From Paradesertivirga mongoliensis (GTDB lineage Bacteria; Bacteroidota; Bacteroidia; Sphingobacteriales; Sphingobacteriaceae), in assembly GCF_024436395.1 (NCBI RefSeq), contig NZ_JAFMZO010000003.1, positions 372,001-436,000 on the forward strand: a stretch of DNA of 64,000 nt, given 5' to 3'. Position 1 is the first letter of the stretch. The number at the start of each line of letters is the position of its first letter. A model generated the notes under the pieces. It was not told where the DNA came from and did not search any database. It was given only the letters and a program-made list of their open reading frames with translations. Position numbers and translations under genes: made by a program. Shown here in pieces: positions 54,053-63,149 of the stretch.

Positions 54053-57000
54053 TTAGAAGGTAATATTAGCACCAAGGTTGTAACGCTTTACACTAGGATA
54101 TGCACCTTGAGATGCCCAGGCTTGTCCGCCAGCACCCTGAAGATTTCCCTCACGGTCATCAGGCATCTTTGTCCACAAGTAAAGGTTATTCCCATTCAAA
54201 AACACCCTCACACTAGACATTCCAGCTTTCTTCACCCAATTTTGATTGAAAGTATAGGCTATTTCAGCATTTTTCAATCGGATATAAGAAGCATCGAACA
54301 TATAGTTATCCGCTGTATAATATCCTGCCGGTGTTGAATCCCAGCGAGGCATTGGTCTGTCTGCATTGGTGTTATCCATTGACCAATAACTACCCTCTTC
54401 ATAAGCAACAGTGTTCTTGTTTCCAAGAGTACCAAGCACAACCTGACGAGTTACGTTGTTTACTGCATAGAACTGGGCAAACGCACTGAAGCCTTTCCAA
54501 TCAAATCCTAAAGTTGCATTGTATGTATTTTCAGGAGCGCCAGAATATCCGTAAGGTATATTGTCGTTAGCATCTATAATACCGTCGGCATTATAATCTA
54601 TTAAGTGCAGGTTACCCGGAATTTTCTGATTGTCATTTGTGTTATGTACAGTACTTGCGTAAAGTTCGTCCCAGGTATTATAAAAGCCTGAACCTACCGT
54701 AGCATAAGCCTGTCCAATCGACTTGTCAATTGATTTAGAATATAAAGGCAGCAATTCAGCAACATCAGCAGAAATCACTTTATTCGTAGCTCTGGTGAAA
54801 TTTATATTAGACCATAAACGAAGATCGGTGTTCAACTTCTTATTAAATCGTATATCAAATTCATAACCTTTAGAGCGTACACGACCAGAGTTTGCAAAAG
54901 GTGCAGTTGCTCCGTAATAGCTCGGAACAGCCCTGTTAGAAGTCAAGATGTCTTTACGATCATCCTGAAAGAAATCGATACTACCACTAAGCATATCTCC
55001 GAAAAGGCCGAAGTCAAGGGCTATATTTTTCTTAGTTACAGACTCCCAACGAACTGTTTCATTTCCTACCCTGGCCTCCCGGTACCATTGATATGGGCTA
55101 TTTTCGGCCGGTATACCGGTAACTCCCATCGGCGTTGTTCCGCCAAATACCCATTGTGTCTGATATAAAAACCGGTTTTGAGCAGAGCCACTATCATCAC
55201 CAATCTGTCCGTAAGAACCTCTTAATTTCAAAGTGCGGATAAACTTAAGTGGCTTCATAAAATTCTCTTCAGATATCATCCAGCCCAATGCTCCAGATGA
55301 AAAGAAATCAAAGCGATAATCCGGGCCAAACTTTTCGGAACCGTTGTAAGCTCCGTTATACTCCGCACTATACTTCCCTTTGAAACTATAAGTAGTTCTG
55401 AAAGCCCAGTCTTCACGATAAGAAGGAATCATCGAACCCGTTGCGTTTTGGTCCCGGCTCCATAAACCCATCGCTGTAATATCATGCTTATCAGCAATAT
55501 TAGTAGCATAATTTAATTGCGCCTGGGTAAATAATTTTCGGAATGTAGCGCCATTATTAACGGAACCAGATCGGTTGTTCCATCTTGTGGCTTCTCTCCA
55601 CTCGAGATTGGTAACTCCCATAGTATAATTATTCAAAGTAACTGCCCCAGTTTCAGGGTCTATGTATTTTGCAAGGGTTCCTGACGGGTCCTCTATGCCA
55701 CGCTGGTTCTCCTGAAAAGTATTATCAATCGACACAGTACCTTTAAAGTTTAAACCCTTCAGTAAAACACCGAGATTCTGTTCCAGAATAAAGTCTGTCG
55801 TAATACGGGAAGTAGTTATTTTCTGGTTTCCGGTGGTAGATACCAATTGGGCAGAGTTAAGCGCCGATTGCTCTGAGGGTTGATAATATCCCCATGTTCC
55901 GTCTGAATATCTTGGCAAATACACATTAGATGGAGCAGAATAGGCTGCAGTCCATGTATTGTATGGATTAACACCTATCCAAGGACGGTTTTGTAAACCT
56001 CTGGAACCATAGATATTTGTTCTAAAAACAGTGGAAGGCGTTAGTTGAAAGTCCAAATTACTACGAACATTCAATCGCTTAAAACCATAACCATTGTCAT
56101 AGCCTCTGTTATTTTCAAACTGTCTAAATAAATCTCCTTCTGTAAGATAATCCACAGACGAGAAGTATTTAACGAAAGAAGTTCCACCTGCAACATTGAG
56201 ATTAGCATTATAAGACATCGCATTATCCCTGAACAAGGTATTCACCCAATCAACGTTTGGATAGCGTTCAGCTTCTTCCAAGTTCGCGGGATAACGATAT
56301 TTTGAAATCGTTTCCTGAGGAAGGATAGAGCTCCAGGCGGTCGGGCGTAAAGCCAACTCGTATTCAATCGCACGGTTGCGGACTTGGAACATGTCATATG
56401 AATCCAATTTACCCGGAAGTTTAGACGGTGCTTTCATTACCGTGTTGACAGAAGCCCGAATTTGAGCTTTTCCCTCTTTACCTCTCTTAGTAGTAATTAA
56501 AATTACACCATTTGCTCCCTTGACACCGAATACTGCGGTCGCAGAAGCATCCTTTAACACAGATATAGATTCTACAGAACTGATATCGATATTATTCATG
56601 GAGCGCTCTACACCATCAACCAAAATCAACGGGCTGGCATTATTCCATGTACTGCGACCACGAATAAGGATTTCAGGATCTTCTTCGCCCGGCATCCCGT
56701 TACTCGCTGTAGTGATTACTCCTGGTAAATTTCCAGTTAAAGCAGCTCCTAAACTAGAAACCCCGCCCGTACGTTCCAGCGTTTCGCTGGTGGTTTGCGT
56801 AATAGCACCAACCACACTTTGCTTTTTCTGTGTACCATAACCTACTACCACAACCTGCTCTAACAATGCAGCGTCATCTTTCATTGTTACGCTCACCGTA
56901 TTCTTACCGTCGATACTAACCTCCTGGGTTGTCATCCCGAGATATTTGATCACTAGAACTTTCGCGTCAGCAGGTACACTAATTGTAAACGCACCGTTTT

Positions 57001-57223
57001 CGTCAGTTACCGCGCCGGCGGTGCCACCTTTTACGTTGACACTTGCTCCAATAATCGGCTCCCTTTGCTGATCGAGAACAGTTCCTCTTACCACCCGGCT
57101 TTGCTGACCGAACACAATGCCCGCCATCAACAGAAGCAGAACTGTAAAATTTATTTTTAACGCACGCCCCCGCAAACTTTTCTTACCCGGAGCGGGATTA
57201 CAGAATATGTTAATTTTTTCCAT
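54053..57223 (-). CDS. SusC-family TonB-linked receptor (XusA position)
   Basis: First gene of the xylan operon, 1056 residues. A signal peptide with a long charged n-region ends MAGIVFGQQ (about 40), followed by the regulatory-like domain (VVRGTVLDQQREPIIGASVNVKGG), the classic linker LLEQVVVVGYGTQKKQSVVGA and a plug (LGAALTGNLPGVI, ILIRGRSTWNNA, PLILVDGVERS, ESISVLKDASATAVFGVKGANGVI). The barrel ends AYPSVKRYNLGANITF. It is preceded by a 750-base leader with the shared cis-module at 57711-57802. Confidence 0.95.
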   Translation of the reverse strand: MEKINIFCNPAPGKKSLRGRALKINFTVLLLLMAGIVFGQQSRVVRGTVLDQQREPIIGASVNVKGGTAGAVTDENGAFTISVPADAKVLVIKYLGMTTQEVSIDGKNTVSVTMKDDAALLEQVVVVGYGTQKKQSVVGAITQTTSETLERTGGVSSLGAALTGNLPGVITTASNGMPGEEDPEILIRGRSTWNNASPLILVDGVERSMNNIDISSVESISVLKDASATAVFGVKGANGVILITTKRGKEGKAQIRASVNTVMKAPSKLPGKLDSYDMFQVRNRAIEYELALRPTAWSSILPQETISKYRYPANLEEAERYPNVDWVNTLFRDNAMSYNANLNVAGGTSFVKYFSSVDYLTEGDLFRQFENNRGYDNGYGFKRLNVRSNLDFQLTPSTVFRTNIYGSRGLQNRPWIGVNPYNTWTAAYSAPSNVYLPRYSDGTWGYYQPSEQSALNSAQLVSTTGNQKITTSRITTDFILEQNLGVLLKGLNFKGTVSIDNTFQENQRGIEDPSGTLAKYIDPETGAVTLNNYTMGVTNLEWREATRWNNRSGSVNNGATFRKLFTQAQLNYATNIADKHDITAMGLWSRDQNATGSMIPSYREDWAFRTTYSFKGKYSAEYNGAYNGSEKFGPDYRFDFFSSGALGWMISEENFMKPLKFIRTLKLRGSYGQIGDDSGSAQNRFLYQTQWVFGGTTPMGVTGIPAENSPYQWYREARVGNETVRWESVTKKNIALDFGLFGDMLSGSIDFFQDDRKDILTSNRAVPSYYGATAPFANSGRVRSKGYEFDIRFNKKLNTDLRLWSNINFTRATNKVISADVAELLPLYSKSIDKSIGQAYATVGSGFYNTWDELYASTVHNTNDNQKIPGNLHLIDYNADGIIDANDNIPYGYSGAPENTYNATLGFDWKGFSAFAQFYAVNNVTRQVVLGTLGNKNTVAYEEGSYWSMDNTNADRPMPRWDSTPAGYYTADNYMFDASYIRLKNAEIAYTFNQNWVKKAGMSSVRVFLNGNNLYLWTKMPDDREGNLQGAGGQAWASQGAYPSVKRYNLGANITF

Positions 57224-57976
57224 TATTAAGGTTCTAAAGAATATAGAAATATTTAGGTTCGATTTACTGCTTTGTGGACCACAACTCCCGTATAGGCAAT
57301 AGCATACGTAAAAGAAGGAAAGGGTTCTTTTAAAAGATTTGAAAATTTGTTCATACCTGAGGTTTAATTATTAGTAGTTTGATTAGTACTTGATCATATG
57401 TCGAAATCCTGACCCTGAATACAGACAGGATTAAAAATCCCGCAGCACAAAGTCTCCGACTATCCGCTTCCTAACGACTGAATGTAAATAGGAATACTTT
57501 TGGATAAACAACCCTGACAGTTGTTTTTAAGTAGTAAAGGTTTTAGCATATAAGTTTAATTAGTTATTTCTCTTAATTGCCCATTGGCTACAAAATCCGA
57601 ATCGGTTCTCATCGCCGGGCACTGGTTTGATTGGTCAGTCAAACGCCCCTATTCTCACTCGCCTGGAGTTTGAATATCTAAAGGTAGATCAGGCGGCTTT
57701 TTATGTATGGCACATTTGTTCATATTCCTATCTCATTTGTTCATATAGCTGCTCACAAGGCGTATTTTCAGTAAAATCTACTTTTTATGCCAACGTTGAC
57801 ATTTATTGGCCTGTTTTACTGAAAAAATCAAAATGAACACCACATTTTATTTTGCTTTTAGAATAAGAAAAACCTTAAACTTATCCGAAAGATCTCATAT
57901 TGGCCTGTCTCAAAGCGCTAGTTCATACCGCTCCCAACCCGACAAAGACAATTAATAGATTTCGAAAAACCCGCAT
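57224..57976. promoter_or_regulatory. Leader region of the xus-type operon
   Basis: About 750 gene-free bases between a GH10 gene and the first SusC gene, both leftward. It holds the shared cis-module (57711-57802), nearly 500 bases upstream of SusC, so either the promoter is near the module and the leader is long, or the region has other controls. GAACAAATTTTC also occurs on the minus strand near 57340-57353. I find no clean promoter pair and no terminator for the GH10 gene. Confidence 0.45.
57711..57802 (-). promoter_or_regulatory. Xylan-operon cis-module, copy 2
   Basis: CATTTGT at 57713-57719 and 57734-57740 (21-base offset), then CCAACGTTGACAT at 57790-57802. It is homologous to 36501-36589. 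Read in the direction of the operon, the half-site is ACAAATG. Direct repeats two helical turns apart fit an AraC-type response regulator such as the hybrid two-component proteins that control xylan loci. Confidence 0.65.
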
Positions 57977-59080
57977 CTATTTCTTCTTAAAATTCACAAC
58001 TTCCCAATAAGCTTTCTTTGGCTGCAGATTAGCATCAAACAAAAGCGGGTAATTCTTTCTTCCCGGAACCGGATACGTATCCAGCCAGGTATACCGGTCA
58101 GAAATATTCCAGAAGGTGACACTCGTAACCACTTTCTTATGGTCTCTGAAAACTTTGAATACCTTTGAATACTGTTCAATCTGCTTTTGTTCTAAATCTG
58201 CCGTGAGAATATCCGATTCACCGGCGCGCTTCTGCCTCCTTTCCTTCTCCCAGGGATAAACAGACATATCAAGCTCGGTAATATGGACTTCCAGACCTAA
58301 AGAAGCCATCTTCTCTATAGTGTTGCGAAGTTCTGCTTCAGAAGGCTCATAGATAGACCAGTGTGCCTGCAAGCCCACTCCATCTATCGGAACTTTTGCA
58401 TCCACTAACTTTTTCATCAGCCGATACAATTTTTCCATTTTGTCGGGTCTTTCCGTATTGTAGTCATTGTAAAAAAGCTTAGCATTAGGATCTGCCTGCC
58501 GGGCATACTCGAAAGCTTTCACAATAAAATCTTCGCCACAGATCTGATACCATAGCGAATTTCTGAGAAATTTTGTGCTATCATCGTCAATAACTTCGTT
58601 TACTACATCCCAGGCATAGATTTTCCCCTTATACCGGCCCGCTACCGCGAAGATGTGATCTTTTAGTCGCTGCAAAAGGACTTCTTTGCTTACTTGCTTT
58701 CCGTCAGCATCTTTAAACATCCATGCAGGCGTCTGCTCGTGCCAGCACAAGTTATGTCCGCGAACACCGATGCCGTGCCGCTGGCCAAAATTCACAATAG
58801 AATCTGCATCGCGCCAGAAATATCGGTTTTCCTCGGGGTGTATAGGCCCCATCTTCATCGCGTTCTCTGCTGTGATACTATTATACTGTTTCAATATAAA
58901 CGCTGCGGTTTCACCGCTCAAATCCTGAGGTCTCACAGCCACGCCCATTTTGAAGTAAGATTTATAATAATCCTTAAGGCCTTTGTCGACATCAGTCGAC
59001 TCGCTCCTTCTGCTAATACAGGCTACAGCAATTAAAGTGAGAGATGCAATTATGAATAACGCTTTTCTATTCCTCGTCAT
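57977..59080 (-). CDS. GH10 endo-1,4-beta-xylanase lipoprotein
   Basis: Single-domain xylanase of 367 residues with lipobox LIAVAC (Cys21). The complete GH10 barrel shows NSITAENAMKMGPIHP, GHNLCWHEQTPAWM, the acid/base E162 in YAWDVVNEVIDDDS, LFYNDYNTE, GVGLQAHWSI and the nucleophile E269 in VHITELDMSVYPW, then VTFWNISDRYTWLD. A paralogue of the divergent GH10 gene at 59588. A lipid anchor here versus a plain signal peptide on the paralogue suggests different cell locations. Probably converts xylo-oligosaccharides or xylan at the surface or in the periplasm. Confidence 0.96.
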   Translation of the reverse strand: MTRNRKALFIIASLTLIAVACISRRSESTDVDKGLKDYYKSYFKMGVAVRPQDLSGETAAFILKQYNSITAENAMKMGPIHPEENRYFWRDADSIVNFGQRHGIGVRGHNLCWHEQTPAWMFKDADGKQVSKEVLLQRLKDHIFAVAGRYKGKIYAWDVVNEVIDDDSTKFLRNSLWYQICGEDFIVKAFEYARQADPNAKLFYNDYNTERPDKMEKLYRLMKKLVDAKVPIDGVGLQAHWSIYEPSEAELRNTIEKMASLGLEVHITELDMSVYPWEKERRQKRAGESDILTADLEQKQIEQYSKVFKVFRDHKKVVTSVTFWNISDRYTWLDTYPVPGRKNYPLLFDANLQPKKAYWEVVNFKKK

Positions 59081-59587
59081 TTGATATAATATAGTTAAGA
59101 TATTTACGGTCTCCGGGGCATATCCGGAATTTAATAACCTGCGCAGAAGTAATTAATGGTACAGGTTTACTGTGATAATCCGGAAGTTTATATATTCTCC
59201 GAATGATCGCCTGGACCTTTTATTTCTATGCTCTAAAAAAACAGTTTATACGGTTTTGAATTATTGATTAGTCATCATACCCGACGGTGTAAAAATAGAA
59301 CCGGGGAAAATAGAATGGTAACAGGATTGTCCCTGATTAGGGAACAAATGTTCAAGCCAGCTAAAATGCTATGTTTTGAGAGCGGGTGCCCTTAGTCGCC
59401 TTATTTGCTTTTTCTAGATCAATTACGCTTCTGCCCGACCAGAAATTCCCTTAATGATACAGAAATGTTACTGAAAACAGCCCTTAAACCGGCATCCGTA
59501 AACATCTGTTACGACATTCTAATCAATTTCGCCAAGCGGCGGACGCTAACGCCAATATCTTTGTTCAATATTTGCAAACTCAATCAA
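59081..59587. promoter_or_regulatory. Divergent promoter region between two GH10 genes
   Basis: About 500 gene-free bases. It contains GAACAAATGTTC (59342-59353), an imperfect palindrome including the ACAAATG half-site of the xylan cis-module, and TATCTTTG (59556-59563), which matches the TAnnTTTG promoter box 24 bases before the rightward GH10 ATG. I see no good -33 box at the right distance. Confidence 0.45.
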
Positions 59588-60688
59588 ATGCACAAACTAA
59601 CAAAGACAAACTCACTCTTGGCCCTAACCATAATATCAGTATTATTAATGGGCGCTACAGCACAAAAACGAAACGACAACCCCAAAAAGGGTTTGAAAGA
59701 CTACTATAAAAAGTATTTCCCGATAGGTGTAGCCGTAAGGCCGTCAGACCTTCGCGATGGTGATGAGAAAAAACTCATATTAAAAGAATTCAACAGTATT
59801 ACCGCCGAAAATGCCATGAAAATGGCGCCTTTGCACCCGGCCGAAAATCGCTATTTCTGGAGAGATGCTGATTCGATAGTGAATTTTGGTGTTCAGAATA
59901 AGTTAAAAGTACGAGGTCATACGCTGTGCTGGCATGCACAGGCGCCGTCGTGGATGTTTGTTGACTCGACAGGAAAACCGGCAACAAAAGAGTTGCTGCT
60001 ACAGCGTCTGAAAAGCCATGTGCAAACCGTCGTTTCGCGCTATAAAGGAAAAGTATACGCCTGGGACGTAGTAAACGAAGTGATCGCCGATGATGCATCT
60101 TTCCTCAGAAAAACGAAATGGACTGACATTACGGGAGACGAATTCATAGAACATGCTTTCCGGTACGCGCATGAGGCTGATCCGAAAGCTATATTATTTT
60201 ATAACGACTATAACACCGAAATTCCGGCAAAGCGCGAGAAAATTTACCGCTTGCTGAAAGGACTGCTTGATAAGGGAGTTCCTGTTCATGGTGTGGGGCT
60301 TCAGGCACATTGGTCAATCAGTTCTCCTTCCAGAGAGGAACTGGAGAAATCGATTCAAATGTTCTCTTCTCTGGGCCTGCAGATACAGTTTACAGAACTG
60401 GATGTATCGGTTTATTCGGGAAGGCAGGGCGGACAACTTATTCAGGGACAGCGCCGCCAAATGGAAACTCCGGTTTTTACTCCCGAAATGGAACAACAGC
60501 AGCTGGAAAAATATAAAATGGTATTTGAGGTTTTCCGTAAATACCGCAAGAATATCACAGGCGTAACTTTCTGGAACCTATCGGATAAATACAGCTGGCT
60601 GGACGGCCGTGGTAGAAAAAATTACCCTTTATTGTTTGATACTAATTTGAAGCCTAAGAAGGTGTATCATGAGGTGCTGAAGTTTTAA
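59588..60688 (+). CDS. GH10 endo-1,4-beta-xylanase
   Basis: Secreted xylanase of 366 residues from the ATG at 59588. An in-frame start at 59405 exists, but only the later ATG gives a signal peptide (LLALTIISVLLMGATAQ), and a promoter-like TATCTTTG ends 25 bases before it. GH10 motifs: NSITAENAMKMAPLHP, GHTLCWHAQAPSWM, acid/base E164 (YAWDVVNEVIADDA), LFYNDYNTE, nucleophile E270 (QFTELDVSVYSG), VTFWNLSDKYSWLD. There is no lipobox, so it is probably periplasmic or released. A stretch around residues 280-315 has a decayed duplicate at 36741-36853. A strong hairpin cluster follows the stop. Confidence 0.96.
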   Translation: MHKLTKTNSLLALTIISVLLMGATAQKRNDNPKKGLKDYYKKYFPIGVAVRPSDLRDGDEKKLILKEFNSITAENAMKMAPLHPAENRYFWRDADSIVNFGVQNKLKVRGHTLCWHAQAPSWMFVDSTGKPATKELLLQRLKSHVQTVVSRYKGKVYAWDVVNEVIADDASFLRKTKWTDITGDEFIEHAFRYAHEADPKAILFYNDYNTEIPAKREKIYRLLKGLLDKGVPVHGVGLQAHWSISSPSREELEKSIQMFSSLGLQIQFTELDVSVYSGRQGGQLIQGQRRQMETPVFTPEMEQQQLEKYKMVFEVFRKYRKNITGVTFWNLSDKYSWLDGRGRKNYPLLFDTNLKPKKVYHEVLKF

Positions 60689-60690
60689 AA

Positions 60691-60775
60691 GGCTTTGTTC
60701 GGGACAGGTTCGGAAAGGCTTCGGAAGTTTCCGAACCTGCCCCCCTCTTTTTCCGAACACGCTCCGAACAAAGCC
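60691..60775. repeat. Nested inverted repeats between convergent genes
   Basis: Outer arms GGCTTTGTTCGG (60691-60702) and CCGAACAAAGCC (60764-60775) are perfect complements. Inside them CAGGTTCGGAAA (60705-60716) and TTTCCGAACCTG (60728-60739) form a second perfect 12-base stem. TTCGGAA/TTCCGAA-type words recur five times. It starts 3 bases after the GH10 stop, so it may serve as a terminator, but the nested build with repeated words resembles a REP- or MITE-like element. Confidence 0.6.
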
Positions 60776-60892
60776 GCCTTCCGTTCGCAGAATCCGGCAA
60801 GTTTTCGCAAATACTCGCAAAACCATACGATAAGCTTCGGGAACTACAAATCGCCCAGAGCGGGTAGAAAAAATCTATGCCCTAAAATATTC

Positions 60893-61720
60893 TTACCTGG
60901 AACGGCACAAGCGTAAGCCCTGATCGGGGCCGAGCCCGCTCGCTTCAAAACTATGGCGGTTGGATGATTGGCAACGGTATTCGGCACCAATCCAGCCGCC
61001 ACCTCTTTGAACCCGGACTAATCCCCGCGTTATTTCAAAATCTTCATACCAGTCTTCACACCACTCTCTAACATTACCCGACATGTCGTAAAGCCCCAAC
61101 TCGTTGGGCTGCTTACGGCCTACTGGTCTAGTCTGGCAATTATTTTGCTCCAGCAGAGACCAGGCCCAGTCGCCCTTTAAAGTTGAATTTCCTGAATTCC
61201 TCCAATACCATGCTACATCATCAATGGTATCGCTTCCGCTGTAAGTGTAGCTCTTACTCTTCTGCCCCCCACTTGCTGCATATTCCCACTCTGTTTCGGA
61301 AGGCATACGGTAGCCCTTACTAGCTACATCGATCATTACAGTGTACTTGAGGCTATCAAACTCACTCTTATTAACCGTGTCTTTTATTTTACTGATAGAA
61401 TAATACGGCTTCAGACCTTCTTTTACACTTCTTCTGTTGCAGTATTCAATACAATCGTACCAACTTACCGTCTCTATAGGCAAGCTGTCTCCTTTAAACT
61501 TCGAGGGATTAACTCCCATCAACTCCTTCCATTCTTTTTGTGTTATCTCATATCTTCCGATGTAAAAGTCAGAGACCATCACTCCTTTTCTATACAGATT
61601 CGATTTTGTATTTATAAAGGCACCACCTTTCACCAGCACAAAAGCAGGGTCTTCGTGCTCCTTTGGCGTACAGGCAGTAAAGACAAGCACTGTCGCTGCC
61701 AGCATTAATAATATCCGCAT
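60893..61720 (-). CDS. Formylglycine-generating-enzyme-like (SUMF1) domain lipoprotein
   Basis: 275 residues, lipobox VFTAC (Cys17). The FGE-sulfatase fold is clear: FYIGRYEITQKEWKELMGVNPS, PIETVSWYDCIEYCN, YRMPSETEWEYAASGG, ELGLYDMSGNVREWCEDWYE, VQRGGGWIGAEYRCQSSNR and the terminal GLRLCRSR. In true formylglycine-generating enzymes the GGS motif is followed by two catalytic cysteines; here the first position is Gly (GWIG) and only the later Cys remains, so sulfatase activation is unlikely. No sulfatase gene is nearby. It lies downstream of the GH11 xylanase gene, with a terminator-like hairpin between. Role unknown. Confidence 0.85.
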   Translation of the reverse strand: MRILLMLAATVLVFTACTPKEHEDPAFVLVKGGAFINTKSNLYRKGVMVSDFYIGRYEITQKEWKELMGVNPSKFKGDSLPIETVSWYDCIEYCNRRSVKEGLKPYYSISKIKDTVNKSEFDSLKYTVMIDVASKGYRMPSETEWEYAASGGQKSKSYTYSGSDTIDDVAWYWRNSGNSTLKGDWAWSLLEQNNCQTRPVGRKQPNELGLYDMSGNVREWCEDWYEDFEITRGLVRVQRGGGWIGAEYRCQSSNRHSFEASGLGPDQGLRLCRSR

Positions 61721-61802
61721 CGATATTTCTTTTTAAGTCCATCCCGGCAACACTTACAAGCACGACCGGTGGTAATCTCGTTTATAATTATTCTGATTCA
61801 AT

Positions 61803-61830
61803 AAAAGCCGACGGTATTTGAACCGCCGGC
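61803..61830 (-). terminator. Terminator of the GH11 gene
   Basis: GCCGACGG (61807-61814) and CCGCCGGC (61823-61830) pair with one mismatch around an 8-base loop, and the leftward transcript continues into TTTTATTG. It lies 45 bases after the GH11 stop. Confidence 0.65.
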
Positions 61831-61874
61831 CTACTAATTCAGTGACTATTACTTTACCATGTTAGATTAATTTG

Positions 61875-62645
61875 TTATTGCTGCCAGACAGTTGCGTTGA
61901 CATAACCGTTACTTCCGCCATAAGCCTCTGTTAACAAGATCGCAGCCGGTGAAATATCACTACCAAGGCCTAAACCAACATTGGCCCAGGCATTAGCGTG
62001 GTTAGCAAAGGTGATGACTCTGTTTTGTCCGGTAGGTGCCTGCGAGGTCCGGGTGCTGAATACCTGACGAAAAGTTTGAGTTCCATCAATTGAGGGAGCG
62101 TTGTAGCGCATAGCAGTATAAATATCGTATGTACCACCGTCAGAGCTCACCGATCCTCGGCGATCGGTTGAAGTAGGCCTGTTGTTACCCCATTTTTCAT
62201 TCACATAATATTCGATAAGAGGGCTTCTTGTCCAACCGTAATAACCGAAAACGCCACCACCGTTGTTAGTGAATGCGCCACAGTTGTAGCCTACTCGCCT
62301 TGTACGCGAGCCTGTACTCCAGCCTTTACCGCAGGTAAAATTGCCAGTATAGTTCCAGGAAACGCTATAGTTACCTCCGGAACCATTGGTGTAAGTGACG
62401 TATCCGCTTTGATCGTCTTTCCAAAGCGACCAAAAGTAGCCGTTATTCGTTCCGGATTGATAAGATTTCACATCGGCTGAACCCTTTGCCTGATTAGCGG
62501 AAGAACTTTCCACAGCGGTTTGATCCGGCATCTCTTCCTTTTTACAACCTGTTAAGAGCGACATACTTGCGACAAAAAAAAGGATGATGGTTACAAAAGC
62601 AGCCTTCCCGGCTACTTTGTTAAAAATTTTAATGTTTGGTTTCAT
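61875..62645 (-). CDS. GH11 endo-1,4-beta-xylanase lipoprotein
   Basis: Small jelly-roll xylanase, 256 residues. Lipobox LLTGC (Cys34) and a low-complexity linker to about 60. The GH11 domain is complete: [56 protein letters not shown] with nucleophile E145, the thumb loop [17 protein letters not shown], and [12 protein letters not shown] with acid/base E240. It complements the GH10 enzymes by cutting unsubstituted xylan. GH11 is uncommon in Bacteroidota compared with GH10, so acquisition by transfer is possible, although its codon use does not stand out by eye. Anchoring by lipid suggests surface action. Confidence 0.95.
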   Translation of the reverse strand: MKPNIKIFNKVAGKAAFVTIILFFVASMSLLTGCKKEEMPDQTAVESSSANQAKGSADVKSYQSGTNNGYFWSLWKDDQSGYVTYTNGSGGNYSVSWNYTGNFTCGKGWSTGSRTRRVGYNCGAFTNNGGGVFGYYGWTRSPLIEYYVNEKWGNNRPTSTDRRGSVSSDGGTYDIYTAMRYNAPSIDGTQTFRQVFSTRTSQAPTGQNRVITFANHANAWANVGLGLGSDISPAAILLTEAYGGSNGYVNATVWQQ

Positions 62646-63149
62646 TGATTGTTGATTAAATAAGTAGTTAGTTGTTTGGTTGGTTAATAATTAGTCACCT
62701 TGGTGTCTATTAGTTTCTTTGATATATCTCTTTTATTTAGGCAGACATAAGTTTTCGCATGGCAATGCCCTCGCAAATAGTTCTGACATCTGCCGAAACG
62801 CGCAATCCGCAATTAAAAATTGTAAACGATAAAAAGACCATTCTTGCAGGATCTACGCAAGAAAACAAGTCTCTTGCTTGGTTAATGTCAGAAATACTGG
62901 TTAATAATAGGCATTCAAAGGTGTGTATATTCACCAGAGCGGGGTTGCTCTTTTGTGTAAATTAATAATAAAAATGTTCAGATTATTTGCGGTAACTACG
63001 ACGATATCAGGCTGATACCGGTTACGTAGAGGTAAAAATATCCCATTTATTAACCCACGGAGACGTTATCCTATGCGGAAAAACATCCCCTTTTGGCGTC
63101 GCCATCGATAGCAAGAAGCGGAAAGTCGCCAAGAATTATCTTCGCGTAT
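62646..63149. other. Gene-free stretch between GH11 and GH43 genes
   Basis: About 500 bases without a gene I can support. It should contain the GH11 promoter, but I find neither a clean TTTG/TAnnTTTG pair nor the CATTTGT module. A 62-codon open stretch without a start codon runs rightward from 62996 to 63181 ([26 protein letters not shown]), overlapping the end of the GH43 gene; it reads like protein but I do not recognise it. Confidence 0.35.

Noticed and set aside
57627..57836. Possible small gene in the leader of the xylan operon
   Set aside because: It covers the conserved cis-module; the similarity to the other copy is in DNA motifs, not in the reading frame.
59405..59587. Upstream extension of the second GH10 gene
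   Set aside because: The extra 61 residues lack a signal peptide and run through the TATCTTTG promoter box; the later ATG starts a proper signal peptide.
62737..62965. Two overlapping short frames (65 and 68 codons) on opposite strands upstream of GH11
   Set aside because: Neither resembles a known family, one begins with GTG, and they overlap each other almost fully.
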